This document shows positions 41,447-49,787 of a DNA stretch of 64,000 nucleotides, piece after piece. The notes below the pieces were generated by a model that saw only the letters and a list, made by a program, of their open reading frames with translations, searched no databases and was not told the DNA's origin. Source of the DNA: Slackia heliotrinireducens DSM 20476 (lineage in GTDB: Bacteria > Actinomycetota > Coriobacteriia > Coriobacteriales > Eggerthellaceae); the NCBI RefSeq assembly GCF_000023885.1, contig NC_013165.1, forward strand, positions 868,001-932,000, read 5' to 3'. Position 1 is the stretch's first letter; every line of letters starts with the position of its first letter. The position numbers and the translations under genes were made by a program.

Positions 41447-41979
41447 TGGCGTTGGCAGAGCTTCGCGACAACGTATTCCTCATCGGCATCATGGGGGCCG
41501 GCAAGACCACGGTGGCCCGGCGCCTGGCCCGCGACATGCATGTGGCGGCCATCGACGTGGACGCCTTCATGCGCCGTTCCTACGGGAAGGACGCCACCCG
41601 CATCTATAAGGAAGTGGGGGAGCGTCGCTTTCGGGAAATAGAGATCGAGATGCTCAAATGCTGTGCCGACCTGGGGCCGGCCATCATCTCCTGCAGCGAG
41701 GGCGTTGTTGCCACCGAGGAGGGGCGCCGCGTGCTGGCCGAGCGGGGCTTCGCCGTACTGCTCGAAACCACCTGCGACGGCGCACTGGACCGCATCCGCA
41801 GCCTGCGCACCCGGCCGCTTCTAGCCACGGGAACCGATGCCGAAGAGGTTGCCGCAGAACGGAAACCCCAGCTTGAGGCGTCGGCCCAGGCGACGGTGGA
41901 CGTGTTCGACAAGAGCACAGGCCTGGTGGCCCGCAACATTGAACAGATGCTTAAAGACGAAGGCATATTCAAAGAATAA
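41446..41979 (+). CDS. Shikimate kinase-like P-loop protein with altered substrate site
   Basis: 177 residues. Walker A 'GIMGAGKTTVARRLA' near residue 13, the DxD of 'AIDVDAFMRRSYG' near 35, 'ERRFREIEIEML' near 60 and 'RTRPLL' near 125 match shikimate kinase. The shikimate-binding GGG motif reads 'SCSEGVV', so two of three glycines are gone, and the R-x-x-Y of the lid end reads 'ERKPQLEASA'. Substrate may therefore differ. The position directly after the aroC-like gene and before an M24 peptidase and efp is that of aroK in the aroC-aroK-aroB-aroQ-pepP-efp order of many Gram-positive bacteria; aroB and aroQ are absent here. ATG shares one base with the preceding stop. Confidence 0.75.
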   Translation: MALAELRDNVFLIGIMGAGKTTVARRLARDMHVAAIDVDAFMRRSYGKDATRIYKEVGERRFREIEIEMLKCCADLGPAIISCSEGVVATEEGRRVLAERGFAVLLETTCDGALDRIRSLRTRPLLATGTDAEEVAAERKPQLEASAQATVDVFDKSTGLVARNIEQMLKDEGIFKE

Positions 41980-42032
41980 TGCGGCTCGTCCGCTTCCGGC
42001 GTCCGTTTGACGCCACGTTTGAAAGGAATACC

Positions 42033-43157
42033 ATGAATCGACTCGAACGCATGCGTGCGCGCATGGAACAGGACGGCTGGAAGGACTTCTACGTCCGCGA
42101 CATTTCCAGTGTGAAATGGCTGACGGGATTTGAAGGCGTCTTCGATTCCGAGGCCGCCCATCTGGCCTTCGTCACCCCGAATTCCGCCATCCTGCATACG
42201 GATTCCCGCTACTCCGATGCGGCCGTTGCAGCCGCCGAGGGCACCGACTGGACCGTCGACGATACTCGTGCCACGCACGCGAAGTGGGTGGCGGACGCCT
42301 TCGCAGCCCACCATGAGCAGGCGGGCACGCAGTCCGGTCGGGGCATCTGCGGATTCGCTATCGAGGATTCCCTGAGCATCAAGGAGTACCGGGCGTTGGA
42401 ATCCGCCTTTGCCGAAAAGGCTTGGAGTCCGCGTTTGGTGGAGACCGATCAGGTGGTGGTGAAGCTTCGCGCCTGCAAGGACGAGGCCGAGATCGAACGT
42501 CTGCGTGCCGCGCAGGCCATAACCGATGCGGCCTTCGAGCACATAATCGGGTTCATGCGCGAAGGCATGACCGAGCGCGAGGTGCAATTCGAGCTTGAGC
42601 AGACCATGCGCAAGATGGGTGCGGAGGACCTGGCGTTCTCGTCGATCATCGCGTCGGGCGCCAACGGGGCCTCGCCGCACAGCATCCCAGGCGACAAGCG
42701 TCTGGAGGCAGGCGATCTGGTCGTCATGGACTTCGGGGCCAAGGCCAAAGGATACTGCTCGGACATGACCCGTACGGTTGCCATCGGATACGTGAGCGAC
42801 GAGGCGAAGGCCGTGGTGGACGCCGTTCGCAAGGCGAACGAGACCGTGGAGGCCATGCTCAAGCCTGGCGTGACGGGCAAGGCCGCCCACGAACTGGCGG
42901 AATACGTGCTGGCGCAGCACGGGTTCGCCGGTAAGATGGGCCACGGCCTGGGCCATGGCGTGGGCATCGACATCCATGAGCTGCCGGTGCTTTCGCCCCG
43001 CAACGAGGCGCCGCTTGAGGTCGGAAACGTCGTGACCGTGGAGCCTGGTGTGTATCTGAGCGGCAAGATGGGGTGTCGTCTCGAGGACTTCGGAATCATA
43101 ACTCCTGATGGTTTTGAGGTGTTTACGCAATCCACGCACGAACTCGTTATAATTTAG
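42033..43157 (+). CDS. M24 family Xaa-Pro aminopeptidase/dipeptidase
   Basis: 374 residues. N-terminal creatinase-like domain to ~135, then the pita-bread metallopeptidase domain with the five metal ligands visible: Asp in 'VVMDFGAKAKGYCSDMTRT' (two Asp), His in 'GHGLGHGVGIDIHE', Glu in 'VEPGVYL' and Glu in 'CRLEDFG'. It removes residues from peptides with proline in position 2, useful in a peptide-fermenting organism. The start is ATG 42033, after GAAAGGAATACC. efp follows after 65 bases, a widely conserved pairing; a TATAAT for efp lies at the very end of this gene. Confidence 0.9.
   Translation: MNRLERMRARMEQDGWKDFYVRDISSVKWLTGFEGVFDSEAAHLAFVTPNSAILHTDSRYSDAAVAAAEGTDWTVDDTRATHAKWVADAFAAHHEQAGTQSGRGICGFAIEDSLSIKEYRALESAFAEKAWSPRLVETDQVVVKLRACKDEAEIERLRAAQAITDAAFEHIIGFMREGMTEREVQFELEQTMRKMGAEDLAFSSIIASGANGASPHSIPGDKRLEAGDLVVMDFGAKAKGYCSDMTRTVAIGYVSDEAKAVVDAVRKANETVEAMLKPGVTGKAAHELAEYVLAQHGFAGKMGHGLGHGVGIDIHELPVLSPRNEAPLEVGNVVTVEPGVYLSGKMGCRLEDFGIITPDGFEVFTQSTHELVII
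43148..43153 (+). promoter_or_regulatory. Candidate -10 box of efp
   Basis: Consensus TATAAT overlapping the last codons of the M24 peptidase gene, 70 bases before the efp start. No good -35 box at normal spacing (TTTACG lies 20 bases upstream). Confidence 0.4.
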
Positions 43158-43222
43158 CAGTTATGTGTAAGAAGCTGGGCGCCTCAGGGGTCTGGCGGCC
43201 TGGCAAAAATAGGAGGTTTTCT

Positions 43223-43786
43223 GTGGCAACTATCTCTACCACCGATTTCAAGACCGGCATGTGCATCCTGTACAAGAACAAGAAGTGCACCGTCATCGAG
43301 TATCAGCACGTCAAGCCTGGCAAGGGCCCTGCTTTCGTGCGTATGAAGGTTCGCGACCTGTCCACCGGCCGCGTGCTGACCGACACCGTCCGCCCCGAGA
43401 CCAAGTTCGAAACCGTCATGCTGCAGCAGCAGAAGATGCAGTACCTGTACAACGACGGCACTGACTTCTACTTCATGGATCCCGACACCTACGAGCAGGT
43501 TTCCCTGGAAGCCGATCACGTGGGCGAGACCGCTCAGTGGCTGAAGGAGAACGACGAGGTCACCCTGTCCTACGCCGACGGCGAGCTCATGGGCGTCGAG
43601 CCCCAGATGTTCGTCGAGCTTGAGGTCACCATGACCGAGCCCGGCTTCAAGGGCGATACGGTCCAGGGCTCCACCAAGCCGGCCACCCTGGAGACCGGCG
43701 CCGAGGTGAAGGTTCCCATGTACATCGAGATCGGCGAGCGCGTCCAGATCGACACGCGCGACGGCCGCTTCGTCAAGCGCGTCTAA
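43223..43786 (+). CDS. efp: Elongation factor P
   Basis: 187 residues with the three-domain EF-P fold. EF-P binds the ribosome between P and E sites and relieves stalling at polyproline. Seen: N-terminal 'ISTTDFKTGMCILYKNKKCTV', the tip loop 'QHVKPGKGPAFVRMK' with a lysine at the position modified in many bacteria, 'YLYNDGTDFYFMDPDTYEQV' in domain 2, and the C-terminal OB domain ending 'GERVQIDTRDGRFVKRV'. No lysyl-modifying enzymes (EpmA/YmfI) were seen in this window. The GTG start is fixed by AGGAGGTTTTCT. A strong terminator follows. Confidence 0.96.
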   Translation: MATISTTDFKTGMCILYKNKKCTVIEYQHVKPGKGPAFVRMKVRDLSTGRVLTDTVRPETKFETVMLQQQKMQYLYNDGTDFYFMDPDTYEQVSLEADHVGETAQWLKENDEVTLSYADGELMGVEPQMFVELEVTMTEPGFKGDTVQGSTKPATLETGAEVKVPMYIEIGERVQIDTRDGRFVKRV

Positions 43787-43816
43787 AGTTTACGTTAGAC
43801 AATTCGGTTCTGTTGT

Positions 43817-43852
43817 CCGGGCCGGGGCGAGTGTCCCTGGCCCGGTTTTTTT
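43817..43852 (+). terminator. Rho-independent terminator of efp
   Basis: Stem CCGGGCC (43817-43823) / GGCCCGG (43839-43845) with inner GGG/CCC pairing, followed by TTTTTTTA. Confidence 0.9.
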
Positions 43853-44189
43853 ATGCTCGGCTCGGCGATTGCCCCTCGTGCAAGCGCCTTGGTTGCTGGC
43901 AAGATCCGACCCTCGTGTTCGCCTGGATACATAAATGTCGAATACACATCCTAAGCATTCGACCGCATCTCTCGAAAACCAACCCGTATACAAATAGGAA
44001 GCTTGTTCTGCAGCTCATCCGGCGAAGGCGTGCTTTCGACGTTTCGAATGTGTATCGGATGATTCATGTGCTCGAATACATGTATTACGGGTGATTATGG
44101 GAGATAAGATGTGTCGATTCCGATTGTGGCACGTTGGTGGCGCGTGTCAGGGTATATTGCCTGTCATGCTTTATACGTGTTTGAAACAT
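43853..44189 (+). other. Gene-free region upstream of the cell-wall-binding protein
   Basis: About 340 bases, richer in A and T than the surroundings. ATACACAT (43942-43949) and ATGTGTAT (44048-44055) form an 8-bp inverted repeat 98 bases apart. In-frame starts of the following gene occur at 44091 (GTG), 44097 and 44166. I see no other gene. Confidence 0.45.
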
Positions 44190-46145
44190 ATGCCTTCTTG
44201 GCGCAGGTCGAAGGTGCTTTTCGCGATTGTCTGCCTTGCCGCGGCAATCGCTGTTTCTGCAGCTATGCCCGCCGTGGCGCACGCGGACGGCGACCGTATC
44301 CACATCCTCATGTTCAAATACTCCGCCGACTGCATCGTTCTCGAAAGCGATGGACGCTTCGGCGTCGTCGACTGTGCCGAAGACTCCTATTATCCCGACG
44401 GAAGCGACGAGCGTTATCCCTGGCGAGACTACATCTCCACCGAGGAACGCAGCAACACGGACCAGGTCATCGGCTATCTCGATTCCATCGGCGCGAACAC
44501 CGAAAACGTCGAGTTCCTGGTGGGGACGCATCCCCATAGCGACCATATAGCGAACGCGCCGCAGGTCATAGAACGTTATCTGCCCGATCGCGTGTACACG
44601 CCTGAATACAGCGACGACTACATCACCGAACCGAGTCAGCTGTGGGACAACCTCTTTGTGTACGACCGGCTGGTCGAGGCGGCCGAAGCGAACGGTTCGG
44701 CGCTCATCCGGCATTTTTATCCGGACGCGCCGGTGACGCCCGAAGAGGGGAGCGATGTCGGATGCTCCGAGTTCGACCTGGGGTCAATGCATATCACGTT
44801 GCTCAACACCGATGAGAGCTATAAGGAAACAGGGGTGTACGGCGCGAACGCGTTCTCGCTGGGCGTCCTTGTGGAAGCGAACGGCCAGCGGGCCTTTCTG
44901 GCAGGCGACATCAACAACATCCCCGAAAGCTCCGGCGGCAAGAGCACCGAAGACAACATTGCTCCGCTCATCGGCGATGTGGACGTGCTCAAGCTGGGGC
45001 ATCACGGCAACAAGAATTCCAACACGGCGAACTTCCTGTACACGCTTTCGCCTGAGATCGCCGTGCAGACGGGCAAATCCTACCAGCTCGTTGCCGAGTC
45101 CAAAGACGTGCTGTTGGAGCTCGGTTCGGCGTATTACTGCACCGATTTGGCTCTCGAGCAGGGCGTGACGGAGATCATCGTCGAGCTCGATGCGGGCGGC
45201 TCCTACGTTTCCAACGTCGAATCCATGCCCATGATCAAGGTCCACGAGGAAGACGGGCTGGCTCATGCCTACCTGTACGGCGAACCGTACGCCTATACGG
45301 GATGGCTTTCTGATGCGACCCGTTACTGGTATTTCGACAACTCGCCTGTCGCCGCCGCCGACACGTGGGTGAAAATCGACGGGAAGTGGTATCGCTACGA
45401 CGAGTCCAGCAACCCGATTACCGGCTGGTTCGACGAGGACGAGGCCCGGTATTACCTCAACGCGAAGGGCGTCATGGCCACGGGATGGAAACAGATCGAC
45501 GGGAGCTGGTATTACTTCGGGTCGAACGGCGTCATGCAGTCGGGCGGCTGGAAGAAAATCGACGGGTCCTGGTACTATCTCACGTCTTCGGGTGCCGCCA
45601 TGACCGGCTGGATGAAGCAGGGCAAGGTCTGGTACTGGTTCGCGCCGAATGCCGTCATGGCCACCGGTTGGAAGAACATAGACGGCTCCTGGTATCTGTT
45701 CGATTCCTCGGGCGGCATGAAAACCGGATGGCAGAAGGTCGGCGGCGCCTGGTACTACCTTGATTCGAAGGGCGCCATGATCACCGGCTGGCTGAAAATC
45801 GACGACGTGCAGTACTACTTCAGGGATTCGGGCGCTGCGGCCGTCGGATGGGTGCGCTTTGGTGACGACTGGTACCATTTCGGCTCGTCGGGCGCCATGC
45901 AGACCGGTTGGCTGAAATCCGGCGGCACGTACTACTATCTGAAGTCCTCGGGCGTCATGGCCACCGGATGGCAGAAGGTCGGCGGCGCCTGGTACTGGTT
46001 CAAGGATTCGGGCACCATGCAGACCGGTTGGCTGAAGCTGAACGGTACCTGGTATTACTTCAAGTCATCGGGCGCAATGGTCACGGGGTCCCAGGTCATC
46101 GGCGGCAAGCAGTACCGCTTCAGCTCGTCGGGCGCCATGCTGTAG
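44190..46145 (+). CDS. Secreted metallo-beta-lactamase-fold protein with cell-wall-binding repeats
   Basis: 651 residues from ATG 44190. Residues 1-32 form a signal peptide (basic 'SWRRSK', hydrophobic core, cleavage after 'AHA'). Residues ~35-330 form a ComEC/Rec2-type metallo-beta-lactamase domain: 'HILMFKYSADCIVLE', metal motif 'GTHPHSDHI' (HxHxDH), 'FLAGDINN' and 'KLGHHGNKNS'. The C-terminal ~270 residues are about thirteen 20-residue repeats of the GW-x-WYYF-x-G-x-M-x-TG type (CW_1, choline-binding-like), which would hold it to wall polymers. The substrate (nucleic acid, teichoic acid phosphodiester or other) is unknown. Earlier in-frame starts at 44166 and 44097 are possible; ribosome sites are weak at all. 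Confidence 0.85.
   Translation: MPSWRRSKVLFAIVCLAAAIAVSAAMPAVAHADGDRIHILMFKYSADCIVLESDGRFGVVDCAEDSYYPDGSDERYPWRDYISTEERSNTDQVIGYLDSIGANTENVEFLVGTHPHSDHIANAPQVIERYLPDRVYTPEYSDDYITEPSQLWDNLFVYDRLVEAAEANGSALIRHFYPDAPVTPEEGSDVGCSEFDLGSMHITLLNTDESYKETGVYGANAFSLGVLVEANGQRAFLAGDINNIPESSGGKSTEDNIAPLIGDVDVLKLGHHGNKNSNTANFLYTLSPEIAVQTGKSYQLVAESKDVLLELGSAYYCTDLALEQGVTEIIVELDAGGSYVSNVESMPMIKVHEEDGLAHAYLYGEPYAYTGWLSDATRYWYFDNSPVAAADTWVKIDGKWYRYDESSNPITGWFDEDEARYYLNAKGVMATGWKQIDGSWYYFGSNGVMQSGGWKKIDGSWYYLTSSGAAMTGWMKQGKVWYWFAPNAVMATGWKNIDGSWYLFDSSGGMKTGWQKVGGAWYYLDSKGAMITGWLKIDDVQYYFRDSGAAAVGWVRFGDDWYHFGSSGAMQTGWLKSGGTYYYLKSSGVMATGWQKVGGAWYWFKDSGTMQTGWLKLNGTWYYFKSSGAMVTGSQVIGGKQYRFSSSGAML
45310..46140 (+). 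repeat. Tandem ~60-base coding repeats (cell-wall-binding motifs)
   Basis: About thirteen degenerate units of roughly 60-69 bases encode GW...WYYF...G.M.TG. Some are near identical, e.g. CAGAAGGTCGGCGGCGCCTG near 45732 and again near 45972, suggesting recent duplication or recombination within the array. Confidence 0.8.
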
Positions 46146-46182
46146 CCTTACGGATTCGCCTCATGCGGGGCGGAAACACATC

Positions 46183-46872
46183 CTATATATGTTCAATGAC
46201 CAGGCGGAGCAGCGCGGCGTAGTAGCGCATGTGCGCGTTTGAGGACATCCGGTCTATGGCGTGTGCCACGCCCAAGGCCAGCTCATAAAGGTGGTATTCC
46301 AGAAAGTCGTCGCGCAGCTGGCGCCAGTCACGCGCCATCACAAGGTCGTCGTTATCCCAGGCCCGCGCTTCGGCACGCAGGATGTAGTGCATGAAATCGA
46401 GCTCGCTTACCAGGTGATCGGCGGGGTCTCGCACCGTTGGTTTATTGCGCAGCCCCAGCTCGCGGTACACTTCATCAACGGCGAAGCGCTCGCCTTTGCG
46501 TTCGGAAGCGAGCGTGCGGTTGTGCACCCATTTGGAGCCCACCAAAGAAATCGGGCGCGGCGGCAGGGTGAACAGCTGCGTGTATTCCACGCGCAGAGCC
46601 TTGCCTCGCTCCTCGGAATCCATCCGGTTCGACATCTCGGCGAACCGTTCGCACACGTCGTCGGCGATGCGGGCGGGAAAGCCGGCTTCGGATACGAACC
46701 CTTCGCAGATATCGAGGAACTCGACGGACGTGTACGCCTGCGCCTCGATGCGGTCGGGGTAGGAGAACACACGCGCAAGCAGCGAGCACAGCTTCGCCAT
46801 GGCTGACAAATGCACTGCAGTGGCGCTTCTGCCGTGCCGCATGACATCCGATTTGCTCTTCCCCGGCAACAT
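46183..46872 (-). CDS. TorD/NarJ-type molybdoenzyme chaperone (second copy of the locus)
   Basis: 229 residues, all-helical. 'LCSLLARVFSYPDRIEAQAYTS' at residues ~28-50, 'LRVEYTQLFTLPPRPISLVGS' near 93-113 and 'DHLVSELDFMHYILRAEARAW' near 150-172 match the TorD/DmsD family pattern (E-Y-x-x-L-F and the ExDF helix), all quoted in part. Such proteins bind the Tat signal and insert the Mo cofactor into reductases. It is the last gene of the molybdoenzyme operon, 9 bases after the regulator. A separate chaperone gene lies at 49142-49765. Both may serve the same enzyme at different steps, or one may serve NapA-like or unlinked enzymes. Confidence 0.75.
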   Translation of the reverse strand: MLPGKSKSDVMRHGRSATAVHLSAMAKLCSLLARVFSYPDRIEAQAYTSVEFLDICEGFVSEAGFPARIADDVCERFAEMSNRMDSEERGKALRVEYTQLFTLPPRPISLVGSKWVHNRTLASERKGERFAVDEVYRELGLRNKPTVRDPADHLVSELDFMHYILRAEARAWDNDDLVMARDWRQLRDDFLEYHLYELALGVAHAIDRMSSNAHMRYYAALLRLVIEHI

Positions 46873-46881
46873 GGCGTTTTC

Positions 46882-47712
46882 CTATGCGAACAGGTAGGAC
46901 GATAGTTCGGCAAGCTGCTCGGCATGGGAGAACTGCTCGTCGTCGAAGCTGCCGACGATGTCTTCCACCCTGACCTTGAACCGTTCCATAAACGTGGACA
47001 GGCGTTGACGCCCATCGTCGCGCAGCTCCCAAAGGCCGTTCGTATTGCGGACGGCCTGCCGGTCCAGCAGGTGCTCCAGGTTCAGTTCGGCCATCTCGAC
47101 GGACAGGCCCGTGCAGGCTGCGATGTGCCCCGCGGAACAGCGCTCCGTCTGGCCGCTCAGGCAACAAAGAATCGAAACCTGCAGCGACGTCAGGCCTGCG
47201 TAGGCGCTTTCGCGCTCGACGGCAAATTGATACGCTGACAGATAGCCCGCAAGCGCGCCCGGCAGAAACGTCGTGACGCGATGCCTGGGGTTCACGGCAT
47301 CGCTGAACGTGCGTGCTCGCATGACCAGCTCTTCATACAGGTCCTCGGTAAGCCGCCTTTCGGTGTCTATAAGCGTCAAGGCGATGGCCCTGTCAACCAA
47401 CGCAATGCGGTTACGGCCCTTGTCCGTTGCCTTGATGGCGTATCCTCGCCGGTCGTTGCGGTTGCGTACCCGTACGGCAAGCTCTTTTTCCAGAAGCGCA
47501 TCGATGGATATGGCGGAATTCGCAGACTGGGCAGGCTTGGTCTGGAAGAGCCGTAGCGAGAACCCTCCGTCCGATTCCGCAGCGTTGACGAGCAGCGCCT
47601 GCTCTGCGAAGGCCACGTCTCCGATGCTGCGGGACGTGCGGTCCATCATCTGGTAGATGCGCTGGATGAAGGTCACGGTGCTCTCATGTGTCAGAATCGA
47701 GTCGTCTAGCAT
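46882..47712 (-). CDS. Putative double winged-helix transcriptional regulator (MarR-like)
   Basis: 276 residues. Two regions look like winged helices. The first, residues ~30-110, has 'DVAFAEQALLVNAAE', 'QSANSAISIDALLEKELAVRV' and wing 'RNDRRGYAIKATDKG'. The second, ~175-250, has 'LTSLQVSILCCLSGQ', 'HIAACTGLSVEMAELNLEHLLDRQ' and 'NTNGLWELRDDGRQRL' (quoted in part). No membrane segment or ligand domain. The layout resembles that of the regulator at 53247-53903, suggesting a related pair flanking the molybdoenzyme genes. ATG at 47712 overlaps the upstream Fe-S protein gene by 7 bases, so it is part of the operon. Ligand and targets unknown. Confidence 0.65.
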   Translation of the reverse strand: MLDDSILTHESTVTFIQRIYQMMDRTSRSIGDVAFAEQALLVNAAESDGGFSLRLFQTKPAQSANSAISIDALLEKELAVRVRNRNDRRGYAIKATDKGRNRIALVDRAIALTLIDTERRLTEDLYEELVMRARTFSDAVNPRHRVTTFLPGALAGYLSAYQFAVERESAYAGLTSLQVSILCCLSGQTERCSAGHIAACTGLSVEMAELNLEHLLDRQAVRNTNGLWELRDDGRQRLSTFMERFKVRVEDIVGSFDDEQFSHAEQLAELSSYLFA

Positions 47713-49049
47713 GGCCCGCCGCTCTTTTCCGGAGCGAAGTCCCCTACGGGAGCGCAGGAGACGCCCGCTCCCAGCTTGTCGCCGAGCTGTCGCATCATGT
47801 CCCGTGTTTTCGGCTGGTCGTTGCATACGCAGCAGAGCGGGCCGTCGTCGCGCTCCAGCACGGGCAGGCCGCAACGCGGGCAGGGTTCGGCCTTCATGGC
47901 ATAGCATTCCTGCAGATAGAAGGGTTGCATCAAAGCCTGAGCCCTATGCTTGATAGCTTCTTTGGGGCAGGACGCCACGCATACGCCGCAGTTTACGCAG
48001 GTGCCGGGGGAGAACTCGTACACGAATTCGCCGTCGCCCAAGGTGTGGTGGATAGACCCCGTCGGGCACATCTGCATGCACACGCCGCATGCGCGGCAGA
48101 TGCTTTTGTCCACGATGTGTTCAGGCCAAAGGTAATGGCCGCCCTGAACGCTTTCCGAGTGCCTCCACAGCGCCTGCAGCCGGTCGCGCCACAGCGGGAC
48201 GTGCTTGTTCTTGTATCGGCGCACACGCAGCTCGGGGCGGGGCATCAGTCCTCCCGATTCGCGCTTGCGACGGCCGTGGAACAGAAGCCGGATGCTCGAG
48301 CGCACGTCGTTAAAGGCGCCCACGGCATCTGCTGTGTCGTCGTTGTTCCGGGTGCCGCTTCCGTCCTTCAAATGGGTGAAGGCAGCCACGTCGTCTGCGG
48401 AGAGTGTCTGCTCGTTGGAGAGGGCGGATTCGCGCCCGTATCGGCTGCGGGTGTCGGCTGGTGCGTTTTCGGGCTGGTCGGCTGCGGTTTGGTCCGTCAG
48501 GAACAGAGGCGTGGATTCGACCAGGTTGCTGGCGCGGCCCCAGTCGGCCAGCAACTGGGACGCCGCCTTCACATTGGTCTCCATGGTGGGGGCCAGGCGG
48601 GGGAACAGCACGCATTTTCGGCATTGGTCGGTTGCCAGCTCGCATCGGTTCGCCAAGGACAGCTCGAACAGGCCTCCTGCCGTCAGGGCGCCGATGCAGG
48701 TGCCCAGATGGTATGTGTCGCAGTTCAGGTCGAGCTCATCAAGCTCGCCATAGGGCAAAAAGCAGCGCAGCCGCAGGGGCTTTCCCCTGTCGATGCGGTT
48801 GATGAGCTGGCGCTCGGTGAATTGTGGGGAAGAGAACGCGTCCAGATGGCATGCGGACAGGCATTGCCCGCAATTCACGCATATCGTTGGGTCTATTTCG
48901 GGCATGCCGCGCTTATCCGACTTGTGGATGGCTCCTGTGGGGCAGGTGTCGATGCAGGACGAGCAGGAGGATTTGACCGTGCGGGCATGCAGGCAGCGAT
49001 CGCTGTCGAACACGATGGAAATCTTATTCGAGCGATCCCCCTTTGCCAT
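47706..49049 (-). CDS. Multi-cluster 4Fe-4S protein of the molybdoenzyme operon
   Basis: 447 residues, no signal peptide or membrane segment, so cytoplasmic. N-terminal pair of clusters: C19-x9-C29-x2-C32-x3-C36-P and C57-x2-C60-x2-C63-x3-C67. A middle section has six further Cys ('LRLRCF', 'NCDTYHLGTCIG', 'NRCELATDQCRKCVLF'), then a charged linker. A second ferredoxin pair follows: 'CRACGVCMQMCPTGS' and 'CVNCGVCVASCPKEA'. The end has a zinc-ribbon-like 'CPRCGLPVLERDDGPLCCVC'. I do not recognise the whole protein. It may supply electrons or assist Fe-S/Mo cofactor assembly of the exported enzyme. It lies between the two chaperone genes. Confidence 0.65.
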   Translation of the reverse strand: MAKGDRSNKISIVFDSDRCLHARTVKSSCSSCIDTCPTGAIHKSDKRGMPEIDPTICVNCGQCLSACHLDAFSSPQFTERQLINRIDRGKPLRLRCFLPYGELDELDLNCDTYHLGTCIGALTAGGLFELSLANRCELATDQCRKCVLFPRLAPTMETNVKAASQLLADWGRASNLVESTPLFLTDQTAADQPENAPADTRSRYGRESALSNEQTLSADDVAAFTHLKDGSGTRNNDDTADAVGAFNDVRSSIRLLFHGRRKRESGGLMPRPELRVRRYKNKHVPLWRDRLQALWRHSESVQGGHYLWPEHIVDKSICRACGVCMQMCPTGSIHHTLGDGEFVYEFSPGTCVNCGVCVASCPKEAIKHRAQALMQPFYLQECYAMKAEPCPRCGLPVLERDDGPLCCVCNDQPKTRDMMRQLGDKLGAGVSCAPVGDFAPEKSGGPC

Positions 49050-49141
49050 TCCCGTCCTCTTCCTTTCTAGGTTGTGCCTGATCGCGATGCCTTCAAGAGA
49101 GCGACCCCCGCCGCAACGTCATGCGTAACGAGGGCCGTCTG

Positions 49142-49765
49142 TTAGAATTCCTTGAGGTACTCGGCCATGAGCCCGTATGCCGCGCGGAAATACGGATTGC
49201 GCGTTTCCCGCACCACATCTTCGCACAGGCCCGGACCCCATTTCTTCACGTGCTCGTCCATGAACTGATCGAGCAGGTCGATGGGCTCCTTGCCCATTTC
49301 GATGAGGTACTCGGGTCGGTCCGCCAGAAACGCGCAGAAATCGCATTCGGTTTCCAGATAGTCGATGCAGTCGTTGGTGCCGGCCTTCTTGGCCACGCCG
49401 CACTCGCGCATGAACTCCTGGACCTCGATGGAGTACTGGTTGATCATGCGCACGGCGCGCCTGCCTTCGCGGTCGCGGCGCCACAGTCCCTCCGAACTCT
49501 TGACGAGCGGTTTGTCGCCGATGAACAGGCGCGTGCGCTCCTGGCGCAGCTCGTGGAGGACCTCTTCGGGATCGCGCCCGACGAAGGTGTCAAGCGTTGC
49601 GCAGAACTCGTCCAGAGGCGCTTGCGGAAGCTCCAGCGCCGTCCATATCATGCGCACGTCGTCGCGCAGCTTCCCTTCGGTCAACAGGTCCATCCAATCG
49701 GCGCGGATCGGCTGCAACGCGATGGAGAAGAGCTTGAACATGGCGGCAAGGTTGGTTTTTGGCAT
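49142..49765 (-). CDS. TorD family molybdoenzyme chaperone
   Basis: 207-residue helical protein. 'LHELRQERTRLFIGDKPLVKSSEGLWR' (quoted in part; E-x-x-R-L-F, then conserved P and S-E-G-W-R) near residues 68-95, 'ECGVAKKAGTNDCIDYLETECDFCAFLADR' near 122-150 (the D-x-x-x-E-C-x-F helix) and a C-terminal 'YGLMAEYLKEF' fit the TorD/DmsD/NarJ family. It would bind the Tat signal of the molybdoenzyme encoded upstream and guard cofactor insertion. It follows the ferredoxin-subunit gene by about 106 bases, with a strong hairpin in between. Confidence 0.8.
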   Translation of the reverse strand: MPKTNLAAMFKLFSIALQPIRADWMDLLTEGKLRDDVRMIWTALELPQAPLDEFCATLDTFVGRDPEEVLHELRQERTRLFIGDKPLVKSSEGLWRRDREGRRAVRMINQYSIEVQEFMRECGVAKKAGTNDCIDYLETECDFCAFLADRPEYLIEMGKEPIDLLDQFMDEHVKKWGPGLCEDVVRETRNPYFRAAYGLMAEYLKEF

Positions 49766-49787
49766 AAGTCAACAGTCCTTCAAAATC

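Noticed and set aside
45310-46140. CRISPR-like tandem repeats
   Set aside because: The units are in frame, about 60-69 bases, degenerate and encode the GW/WYYF cell-wall-binding motif. There are no constant repeats with unique spacers.
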